NCBI GenBank assembly: GCA_019751475.1
Contig: JAIENH010000399.1
Location: 1 to 5,011 of the forward strand
Direction: 5' to 3'
Origin: Cyclobacteriaceae bacterium
GTDB lineage: Bacteria > Bacteroidota > Bacteroidia > Cytophagales > Cyclobacteriaceae
Length of the DNA stretch: 5,011 bases
Under the pieces are notes generated by a model that saw only the letters and a program-made list of their open reading frames with translations, was not told where the DNA came from and searched no databases. Position 1 is the stretch's first letter. Each line of letters opens with the position of its first letter. Both the position numbers and the translations under genes were made by a program. Below, in pieces: positions 1 to 5,011 of this stretch.

Positions 1-10
1 TTTGTTTAAT

Positions 11-22
11 GCAAACGTTTGC
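11..22. promoter_or_regulatory. LacI/GalR-type operator-like palindrome
   Basis: The sequence GCAAACGTTTGC is a perfect 12-bp palindrome with a central CG step. That is the architecture of LacI/GalR-family operators, and it equals the core of the enterobacterial PurR box. It lies 22 bp past the stop codon of the 65-residue membrane protein gene, so it more likely serves a gene to the left of the window. The palindrome is seen directly; the regulator family is inferred. PurR itself is a gammaproteobacterial regulator, so a different LacI-family protein would have to bind here. Confidence 0.4.
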
Positions 23-44
23 TACCTGAAAAGGCCTTGCCAGG

Positions 45-242
45 TCAGCTTTTCAGCAGCCGGAAGGGAAACATGAGCAGGGCTCCAATGAACTTGAAGA
101 CCATTTCGAGGGTGAAGCCTACGATGCGAAACGGTAGCAGCAACAACCAGAGGATTGGAAACACCACAATGGCGATGAGGGCCAGCGGCCAGCAGAAAAC
201 CAGCAGCAGAAACCAAAGAATAAGGCCAATGAATATCCTCAT
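45..242 (-). CDS. Small hydrophobic membrane protein, uncharacterised
   Basis: This encodes a 65-residue protein of unknown function that is probably an integral membrane peptide. Residues 3-36 are almost wholly hydrophobic, broken by Pro19 and Pro29, which suggests one long or two short membrane segments forming a hairpin. Two similar Pro-Phe-Arg stretches follow, at residues 37-39 and 59-61, separated by a more amphipathic segment (42-56) carrying Glu46 and Lys50. The repeated PFR may place basic residues at the membrane surface. There is no signal-peptidase site or catalytic motif. The ATG at 242 has no clear ribosome binding site, as is common in Bacteroidota. The gene lies 141 bp downstream of the 85-residue gene on the same strand. 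This frame was preferred over the overlapping frames because its composition is that of a coherent membrane protein, whereas the others read as low-complexity basic sequence. Confidence 0.65.
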   Translation of the reverse strand: MRIFIGLILWFLLLVFCWPLALIAIVVFPILWLLLLPFRIVGFTLEMVFKFIGALLMFPFRLLKS

Positions 243-383
243 GGTAAATCAGTTTTGCTCACAACGCGGCAAATTAGATACCGCTTCGCTGAAGTGCTGA
301 TCGTCAATGTTTTATGGGGCAAACGGCTAGCTCCTTTTTGCGAGAATGAACAGTATTGTGGACGACCGCGAACAGTGCTGTCC

Positions 384-641
384 CTAATTCTTGCTTCGCC
401 TCTCCCACTCCTGCTGGCCGATAAGAGTCAGTTCTACATTGACCAGGTTTTGAGTAAACGAACCGTAGATGATTTTGATCCAGTCTTTGTTCTGCATCTC
501 GTTAGCCAGGGCAAAGCCAGTTTCATAGTCGGTGGCGTAGTCACCAATTACCTTCATGACGTTAAACATGGCGCCCGGTCTGCCCAACTCAACGAGAGCT
601 TTTAATACGGCAGTTTCGGCTTGGGTGGAGGTCATGAGCAT
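384..641 (-). CDS. Small winged-helix-like protein, uncharacterised
   Basis: This encodes an 85-residue soluble protein that I do not recognise as a named family. The pattern resembles a small winged-helix fold. A predicted helix spans residues 6-19, a second 23-35 and a third 39-51. Next comes DWIKI (53-57), which looks like the first wing strand, then a short turn, a second strand around 66-72 (VNVELTL) and a final G-x-x-E-W-E-R helix. The LTxxG element after a hydrophobic strand is typical of PadR/MarR-like wings. This is a fold-level guess only; no DNA-binding residues can be assigned. The start at 641 is supported by GAGGAA placed 7 bases upstream; a second ATG two codons later has poorer spacing. 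An upstream AT-rich region of about 300 bp could hold its promoter. Confidence 0.65.
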   Translation of the reverse strand: MLMTSTQAETAVLKALVELGRPGAMFNVMKVIGDYATDYETGFALANEMQNKDWIKIIYGSFTQNLVNVELTLIGQQEWERRSKN

Positions 642-648
642 TCTCTAT

Positions 649-654
649 TTCCTC
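649..654 (-). promoter_or_regulatory. Ribosome binding site of the 85-residue gene
   Basis: On the minus strand GAGGAA precedes the ATG at 641 by 7 bases. This favours the first of two closely spaced in-frame ATG codons (641 versus 635). It is the clearest Shine-Dalgarno-like element in the window; the two transporter genes and the 65-residue gene lack one. Confidence 0.5.
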
Positions 655-747
655 AATTAAACATGCGACTGCTACTCCTCTCACTACGAGAGTGATCAAC
701 ACCTTTTAGAAATTTACCTTCTTTCAATATTAGAGTCAACTTCAATA

Positions 748-781
748 CAAAGTAATATTATCCTGATGAGTCTTCGCCCAA
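748..781 (-). promoter_or_regulatory. Weak candidate promoter for the 85-residue gene
   Basis: On the minus strand TTACTTTG (748-755) matches the Bacteroidota -7 element TAnnTTTG at five of six fixed positions. A TTG (779-781) lies 23 bases upstream as a possible -33 element, at the long end of the accepted spacing. The implied start of transcription would leave a leader of roughly 100 bases before the ATG at 641. In AT-rich DNA such matches occur by chance, so this is only a suggestion. Confidence 0.2.
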
Positions 782-810
782 CAATTGCGATGATTAAAAT
801 GATTCAATAA

Positions 811-820
811 GAACATGTTC
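811..820. promoter_or_regulatory. 10-bp perfect palindrome, possible operator
   Basis: GAACATGTTC is its own reverse complement and lies in the middle of the divergent intergenic region, 127 bases before the TerB-like start and 169 bases before the other start. It shares the GAAC/GTTC half-sites of the Bacillus-type LexA box but has 2 rather than 4 bases between them, so it is not a canonical SOS box. A dimeric regulator acting on one or both genes is possible. Confidence 0.3.
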
Positions 821-947
821 AAAAATAGTGGATAGTCAATATTCTATCATCGGGTTGGGTTCCTTTTTGAGCGTGGTCGATTGATTAAAACAAACCACTT
901 TCTTACTTAATGAGAATACTCATATTCACAAAACACGTATCTTTCCG

Positions 948-1304
948 ATGTCTATGAATGTTGAGCGCCTGGAAGACTTTACCCTCCTCTTGTTTATTTA
1001 CATGGCTTGTGTGGATGGATCGCTTCACCCCAACGAGCGGGAAGCCATTCTGGAAAAAATGAACGAGCTCTTTCCAGATCAATCCTTTCAAGAAGCCATT
1101 CATACCTGTGAGCAACAATACAACGCAATGGGTTTTCAGCGTGCTGAAATATTGTTGGCTGAAAACGCCCCACGATTTTCAGATATCCCGGCCGAACAAA
1201 AGAATAAAATCTACGCGGGGCTTTTTGACATCATCAATTCGGATGGAAAGGTGAGCGAACAGGAAACCAAAAATCTTCCCATCCTAAAGGGTTGGATTTT
1301 TTGA
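948..1304 (+). CDS. TerB-like (tellurite-resistance/DjlA N-domain fold) protein
   Basis: This encodes a 118-residue, all-helical, probably cytoplasmic protein of the TerB/DjlA-N superfamily. The evidence is a duplicated acidic motif, Asp-Gly-x-[Leu/Val]-x-x-x-Glu, at residues 23-30 and 99-106. Each copy follows a hydrophobic helix (FTLLLFIYMA, 11-20; IYAGLFDII, 88-96) and the Asp-to-Glu spacing is identical. In TerB-fold proteins these acidic positions lie at a putative metal site and reflect pseudo-twofold symmetry. The name comes from tellurite-resistance operons, but stand-alone members are widespread and generally of unknown role. No other ter genes (terC, terD, terZ) are visible here, so tellurite resistance should not be assumed. 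The start at 948 gives MSM; an ATG two codons later (954) is an equally possible start. No strong ribosome binding site is seen. It converges on the OPT gene with an 18-bp gap. Confidence 0.82.
   Translation: MSMNVERLEDFTLLLFIYMACVDGSLHPNEREAILEKMNELFPDQSFQEAIHTCEQQYNAMGFQRAEILLAENAPRFSDIPAEQKNKIYAGLFDIINSDGKVSEQETKNLPILKGWIF
1269..1302. terminator. Possible bidirectional terminator between convergent genes
   Basis: AAAAATC (1269-1275) can pair with GATTTTT (1295-1301). An inner CCC (1278-1280) pairs with GGG (1289-1291) around an 8-base loop, with a small internal bulge. The right arm runs into T6 (1297-1302), and the left arm gives a T-run on the opposite strand, so the element could stop transcripts from both sides. 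It overlaps the last codons of the TerB-like gene, because the two stop codons are separated by only 18 bp. The GC part of the stem is short, so strength is doubtful. Confidence 0.35.
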
Positions 1305-1322
1305 GTTCGATTTAACCGTTTT

Positions 1323-3347
1323 CTACTCTTTCACCGCTTCACGATACAACCAGGTCATCATGGCAAAGAAGAATGCTACACCCATGAGGTAGTAACCATT
1401 CTCACCCAGAAAATTGACCAGCGAATGCTCGGCATTTGCTGCATCCATAGCCTTGGCGTAGAATACATTTAGCACAGCAGCAATCACTCCAAAGATGGCA
1501 CCACCTGCCACCAGGCCGGTAGCAAATAGATTTCCACGGCTCAGTTCAGATTCATCTCCTTTCTTCTTGTCTCCTTTGCGCCAATCGATAAATCCTTTCA
1601 CAGCACCACCCACAAAAATAGGCAGTGTAGTAGATAGCGGCAGGTACAAACCAATGGCAAACGCCAACGCCTTGATGTTGCACAATTCTAATGTGATCGC
1701 GATGAATATACCTACCATGATATACTGCCAATCAAGGTTGAACGATAAAATACCGCGTGTGAGCGTAGCCATAAGCGTAGCCTGTGGTGCAGGAAACTTT
1801 TCACTGCCGATAGCGTGATACACTCCTTGTTTCACCATCTCTTCCGTAGGCGTATCCAGTACCTGAACGATAAGCCCGATGGCCACTGATGAAACAATGG
1901 CGCCAATAAAAAGCGATAGTTGCTGGTACCGGGGTGTCGCCCCGATCAGGAAACCCGTTTTCAAATCCTGTGATGTACCTCCGGCATTCGCAGCAGCGAT
2001 ACAGATCATACCACCCATTACGAGGGCTAAGGGTTCGAAGAGTTTACCCGTCCAGCCGAGGGATGTGAAAATCAAACAGGTACCCATGAGCGTAGCAATG
2101 GTCATGCCTGAAATAGGATTGTTGCTAGTGCCAACCAATCCTACAATGCGACTTGATACAGTAACGAAAAAGAAACCGAATACAATCATCAGCACGCCAA
2201 TGAAAAATTTCTGAAGAATACCGTCACCGGGAATGAAGGGTAACACCACTACAGCAAGCACTAACGCAATGCTTCCGATGATCACTACCCGAAACGAGAG
2301 ATCGCGCTCTGTGCGTAGTACACTGGATTCACCTTTTACTTTTAATGAAGCTATACTGTCGCGGAAGGAGCTCACGATGGTAGGCAAGGTCTTCATGAGT
2401 GTGATGAATCCACCGGCTGCCACGGCACCGGCACCAATCTGACGGATGTAAGCGAAGTAGATTGCACTAGCGGGATTGGCAAACGTCTTGGTCGCTGGAT
2501 CCCAGCCGCCCCGGCCACCGGCTACTGAGAGGTCAGCCAGGTAGCCCAGTTTATTAAGCTGTATGGCGATTAACTCTGGATTGACCAACGTAGCTAACAA
2601 TGGAATGATAGCCCACCAGGCAAGCACTGAACCCGCCACCAGCACACCCGATATTCGAGGACCGATAATGTAGCCTACACCGAGATATTCGGGCGTGATT
2701 TCACCATTGATGGTGGCCGAAGGCCAAAACTTATTTGCCTGCCGCGTTACAAATGCCGGAGTTTCGGCAATGACATGAAATACCTTTTGAAGCATGGCAT
2801 AACAAAATGCCACACCCATGCCGATGAAAGCCGTCTGCGCGAAGACACCACCTTTCTCACCTGCCTGTAACACTGACGCACATGCGGTGCCTTCCGGGTA
2901 AGGAAGATTCTCGTGTTCTTTTACAATCAACGATCGTCTGAGCGGTATCATCATCATGGTGCCCAGCATGCCACCAAACGCAGCCAGCACCAGGATGGTG
3001 ACATAGTTAAAATACGCAGCACCTACACTCACACCGTCATCTCCGGCCGAGAGAAACAAAAATCCCGGCAAGGTAAACGCCACGCCCGCTGCAATGGACT
3101 CTCCGGCTGAGCCGGTGGTCTGAATGATATTGTTTTCAAGAATGGTGGTCTTGAAAAGTTTGCGCCCCAGCGTAATGGCAATTACCGCAATCGGAATGGA
3201 TGCGGTGACCGTGAGGCCTGCACGCAGCGCCAAATACACCGTGGATGAGCCAAAGACGATACCAAAAAATGCACCAAGCAAAATGGATTTGAGCGTGAAC
3301 TCCGCCATGTTATGTTCGGGGGCCACGTAGGGTTTGAATTTCTCCAT
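1323..3347 (-). CDS. OPT-family oligopeptide transporter
   Basis: This encodes a 674-residue polytopic inner-membrane protein of the OPT (oligopeptide transporter) family, prokaryotic branch. It is a secondary transporter; family members move small peptides or, in the eukaryotic YSL branch, metal chelates. By eye it has roughly 14-16 hydrophobic segments spread from residue 19 to 668. Conserved family stretches seen are NNIIQTTGSAGESIAAG (72-88), YPEGTACA (150-157), GLVGTSNNPISGMT (403-416), NAGGTSQDLKTGFLIGATPR (454-473) and LPLSTTLPIFVGG (569-581). A lysine-rich cytoplasmic loop lies at about 590-606. Length is normal for the family and the gene appears intact. The ATG at 3347 gives the usual short polar N-terminus before the first membrane helix; no clear ribosome binding site precedes it. 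It begins 8 bp after the stop of the MFS transporter gene, so translation is probably fed by the same mRNA. The substrate cannot be read from sequence. Confidence 0.95.
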   Translation of the reverse strand: MEKFKPYVAPEHNMAEFTLKSILLGAFFGIVFGSSTVYLALRAGLTVTASIPIAVIAITLGRKLFKTTILENNIIQTTGSAGESIAAGVAFTLPGFLFLSAGDDGVSVGAAYFNYVTILVLAAFGGMLGTMMMIPLRRSLIVKEHENLPYPEGTACASVLQAGEKGGVFAQTAFIGMGVAFCYAMLQKVFHVIAETPAFVTRQANKFWPSATINGEITPEYLGVGYIIGPRISGVLVAGSVLAWWAIIPLLATLVNPELIAIQLNKLGYLADLSVAGGRGGWDPATKTFANPASAIYFAYIRQIGAGAVAAGGFITLMKTLPTIVSSFRDSIASLKVKGESSVLRTERDLSFRVVIIGSIALVLAVVVLPFIPGDGILQKFFIGVLMIVFGFFFVTVSSRIVGLVGTSNNPISGMTIATLMGTCLIFTSLGWTGKLFEPLALVMGGMICIAAANAGGTSQDLKTGFLIGATPRYQQLSLFIGAIVSSVAIGLIVQVLDTPTEEMVKQGVYHAIGSEKFPAPQATLMATLTRGILSFNLDWQYIMVGIFIAITLELCNIKALAFAIGLYLPLSTTLPIFVGGAVKGFIDWRKGDKKKGDESELSRGNLFATGLVAGGAIFGVIAAVLNVFYAKAMDAANAEHSLVNFLGENGYYLMGVAFFFAMMTWLYREAVKE

Positions 3348-3355
3348 AGCAAGAT

Positions 3356-4600
3356 TTATTTCTTAACGAGGTATTGATTATACAAGAGCATGAGCACTAC
3401 CGTTGCCAGACCAATGGCCGCGAGTATGTACCACATCATGGCGGGCTCCGTGGTGAGGTAACTCAACCGAAGCCAATCGGAGACAGTGCCGGCCCCCAGC
3501 GAACCAATGGCAATAGGCAGAAACCCAAAGCCCATGTATGTACCCACTTGCTCAGCGGGTGCAAGACTGCTTACATATTCATAGAATCGCGGTGCCTGTG
3601 TAGATTCTCCAATGGCAAACAACGCCACTCCGACTACCACAGCAGCGGTTGTGCCGAATACTCCAATCACAATCCAGGAGAGGCTTGAGATCAGTATGCC
3701 GATGGTCATAGCCGTGAAGGGTTTCCACTTTTTGAAAACAGCCGCCATGATCACACTGAAAAAGATAATCGTCCAGGCGTCTACAGTCTCTAAAATTTCA
3801 AACTGTTCGAAGTGCAATACATCCGTAGCATAAAAAGGCAGAAGGTAAAATATCTGCCAGAAAATAATCCAGAAGCCGGAGAAGATTATGAGAAACAGCA
3901 TAAACTTCAGGTTGCTGAATACAAGCAACATGTCTTGAAATACCTTGCCAAAGGTTCGCTGCTCCGTAGCTGGGCCTTTTGACTCAGGCTCTTTGAAGAA
4001 AATGAACGTTCCAATGAGCAATAGAAACGATGTGAAGGAAGACATAATCAACACATATTCAATGCCTAAATCTTGTCGCACCAACAACGCGATGATGGGT
4101 CCAATGGCTCCGCCCAAATTTACCAACGAATAATAAATCGAAAATCCCAAGGCGCGAACATCTTCTGTAGTCGTGCGTGCGATCGTACCTACAATGCAGG
4201 GCTTGATTAGCGAACCACCAATCGCGGTAAGCAACAACACACTGATAACATACGTGCGCTTGCCGACCGCTTCAATGATTTCCTGTGACCAACTCATACC
4301 TGCCAGGCCAATCAAAAAGTAGCCGATGCCAAACAGCGCAAAGCAGGCCATTAAGGTGCGCCTGAAACCATATCGATCGACCAACACACCAGCAAGAATG
4401 GGAAGAAAGAAAATGACTGCGGAGAAAAGTCCCGCAAGCTTACCCGCTTCATCAGGAAAGCCCGCCTTGGTAGCAAGAAAAACCGTAAGCACGGCCTTCA
4501 TGCCATAGAAGGCCAGCCGTTCAAAAAGCTCTAATGTATTGGCAATCCAGTATGACTTGGAAAATTTTTGCTGAAGGGCTAAAAGCCGTTGCGTAATCAT
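3356..4600 (-). CDS. MFS transporter, POT/PTR-like (probable peptide:H+ symporter)
   Basis: This encodes a 414-residue major facilitator superfamily protein of the inner membrane, with about 12 membrane segments expected. Features pointing to the proton-coupled oligopeptide transporter (POT/PTR) group are the ExxER motif in the first helix (Glu24, Glu27, Arg28, followed by FYGM) and GGSLIKPCIVG (128-138), which resembles the conserved KPN region. FSIYYSLVNLGGAIGP (153-168) aligns with the second PTR signature. Residues 331-358 carry a Glu followed by a Tyr and LAP...MG pattern typical of POT helix 10. The MFS motif A is GVLVDRYGFRRT (71-82). It is shorter than classical bacterial POTs, which usually have about 450-500 residues and 14 helices, so the two extra mid-helices may be missing. 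The ATG at 4600 has no evident Shine-Dalgarno. The gene lies 76 bp after pckG and 8 bp before the OPT gene. MFS membership is certain; peptide specificity is an inference. Confidence 0.88.
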   Translation of the reverse strand: MITQRLLALQQKFSKSYWIANTLELFERLAFYGMKAVLTVFLATKAGFPDEAGKLAGLFSAVIFFLPILAGVLVDRYGFRRTLMACFALFGIGYFLIGLAGMSWSQEIIEAVGKRTYVISVLLLTAIGGSLIKPCIVGTIARTTTEDVRALGFSIYYSLVNLGGAIGPIIALLVRQDLGIEYVLIMSSFTSFLLLIGTFIFFKEPESKGPATEQRTFGKVFQDMLLVFSNLKFMLFLIIFSGFWIIFWQIFYLLPFYATDVLHFEQFEILETVDAWTIIFFSVIMAAVFKKWKPFTAMTIGILISSLSWIVIGVFGTTAAVVVGVALFAIGESTQAPRFYEYVSSLAPAEQVGTYMGFGFLPIAIGSLGAGTVSDWLRLSYLTTEPAMMWYILAAIGLATVVLMLLYNQYLVKK

Positions 4601-4606
4601 GCGACC

Positions 4607-4638
4607 ATAAATTAGTCATTCAGCTTTCAATATTCAAA
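4607..4638 (-). promoter_or_regulatory. Weak candidate promoter upstream of the MFS gene
   Basis: On the minus strand TTTG (4635-4638) lies 20 bases before TAATTTAT (4607-4614), which matches TAnnTTTG at four of six fixed positions. This is the Bacteroidota -33/-7 arrangement. It would start transcription almost at the ATG at 4600, giving a near-leaderless mRNA, which lowers its credibility. If real, the two transporter genes would form a unit independent of pckG. Confidence 0.2.
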
Positions 4639-4676
4639 AAGAGCCTCAAAGACACTGGCCATTTTCAGCCACGCTA

Positions 4677-5011
4677 TTACTCTGTCTCTGGCTCCAGGCG
4701 CCACTTCTCAGGCGAGCGCCATAAGCTTGACAAGAGCAACTCTCGCATGAAGATGAATTCCTTTGGAAGCTTGTCGTACATGCGTTCGAAAAGTTCGGCA
4801 TGTTCCAGCAACTCCCGTTTCCAAGCTTCCCGATCTACGTTCATGATGGCATCAAACTGTTGCTTGGTGAAGTTGGAGCCTGTCCAGTCGATATCGTCAT
4901 AGTGCGGCATCCAGCCGATCGGGCTCTCCACCGCGTTGGACTTGCCTTGTATTTTCTCCACTATCCATTTCAACACGCGCATGTTTTCGCCAAAACCCGG
5001 CCAGAGAAAAT
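4677..5011 (-). CDS. pckG: Phosphoenolpyruvate carboxykinase (GTP), C-terminal part
   Basis: This is the C-terminal 111 codons of GTP-dependent PEP carboxykinase, a cytosolic enzyme that converts oxaloacetate and GTP to PEP, CO2 and GDP in gluconeogenesis. The open frame runs past the first in-window ATG (4982) to the edge, reading [20 protein letters not shown]. This corresponds to the conserved FxWPGFGEN segment near the nucleotide-binding site of the GTP-type enzymes and is absent from the unrelated ATP-type PckA. About 20 residues later comes the family element [18 protein letters not shown], then a helical tail ([19 protein letters not shown]) that closes the protein. The stop is TAA at 4677-4679. 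The family is about 600 residues long, so some 490 residues and the P-loop-like active site lie outside the window. The ATG at 4982 is internal and should not be used as the start. Confidence 0.95.
   Translation of the reverse strand, partial: FLWPGFGENMRVLKWIVEKIQGKSNAVESPIGWMPHYDDIDWTGSNFTKQQFDAIMNVDREAWKRELLEHAELFERMYDKLPKEFIFMRELLLSSLWRSPEKWRLEPETE

Larger units (their letters stand above)
642..947. other. AT-rich divergent intergenic region without a gene
   Basis: This stretch of about 306 bp lies between two divergently transcribed genes, the minus-strand 85-residue gene and the plus-strand TerB-like gene. It has no credible coding sequence; the longest ATG reading noted by eye was about 10 codons (from 663). 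It is visibly richer in A and T than the flanking genes and must hold both promoters. Structures seen are hairpins at 678-695 and 910-923, a 10-bp palindrome at 811-820, and a near-repeat, CGATGATTAAAA (788-799) and CGATTGATTAAAA (878-890). No promoter matches the Bacteroidota consensus well on either strand. Confidence 0.7.

Noticed and set aside
23..50. Possible terminator after the 65-residue gene (ACCTG...CAGGT)
   Set aside because: The 5-bp stem spans a long loop and no T-rich tract follows in the direction of transcription.
22..300. Alternative frames on both strands over the 65-residue membrane protein gene
   Set aside because: Their products are basic, low-complexity and lack a plausible fold, while the chosen frame gives a consistent membrane protein.
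255..605. A 116-codon plus-strand frame across the left region
   Set aside because: It overlaps the 85-residue minus-strand gene, which has a good ribosome binding site and protein-like pattern. This frame shows no recognisable family and runs through intergenic sequence.
903..1118. A 71-codon minus-strand frame over the TerB-like gene start
   Set aside because: It is antisense to a recognisable TerB-fold protein and has no supporting features.
1495..2442. Several plus-strand open frames of 69-111 codons inside the OPT gene
   Set aside because: They lie antisense to a full-length, clearly conserved membrane protein and have no recognisable domains or coherent composition; they are shadow frames.
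4656..4671. Possible pckG terminator (TGGC...GCCA hairpin)
   Set aside because: The stem is only 4 bp with an 8-base loop and no T-run follows on the minus strand.
4677..4982. Treating the 101-codon frame from the ATG at 4982 as a complete small gene
   Set aside because: The frame stays open to the window edge, and the upstream codons encode the conserved FLWPGFGEN segment of GTP-type PEP carboxykinase, so this is an internal Met of a truncated large gene.

Overview
The window looks like ordinary chromosome from a Bacteroidota bacterium, most likely of the Cytophagales/Chitinophagales type. This is inferred from three things: a GTP-type PEP carboxykinase, a prokaryotic OPT-family transporter, and start codons that mostly lack a strong Shine-Dalgarno sequence. 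No 16S or other decisive marker is present, so the assignment is tentative. Base composition looks moderate and even across the genes, and no insertion sequence, tRNA, rRNA, CRISPR array or phage gene was seen.

Layout. (1) The left part, 1-641, holds two small minus-strand genes: an 85-residue protein with a winged-helix-like look (384-641) and a 65-residue, very hydrophobic membrane protein (45-242). A perfect 12-bp palindrome of the LacI/GalR operator type lies at 11-22, next to the window edge. (2) An AT-rich, gene-free stretch of about 306 bp (642-947) separates these from a plus-strand gene. It holds a 10-bp perfect palindrome, a near-repeat motif and small hairpins. (3) The plus-strand gene at 948-1304 encodes a stand-alone TerB-like protein with two acidic motifs of equal spacing. 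It converges on the long minus-strand block with only 18 bp between stop codons, and a possible bidirectional terminator overlaps its end. (4) The right part, 1323-5011, reads leftward. It holds the C-terminal end of GTP-dependent PEP carboxykinase (pckG, cut by the window edge), then a POT-like MFS transporter (3356-4600), then an OPT-family transporter (1323-3347).

How the genes may work together. The two transporters belong to unrelated families that are both associated with uptake of small peptides. They are 8 bp apart on one strand, so they are very probably co-transcribed. PEP carboxykinase just upstream is the committed step of gluconeogenesis from amino-acid carbon. The block therefore fits a peptide-import and gluconeogenesis theme, but the substrates and the operon link to pckG (76-bp gap) are inferred. 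I do not see a convincing new multi-gene system here. The best leads are the paired peptide transporters, the two uncharacterised small proteins and the palindromic operator-like sites.
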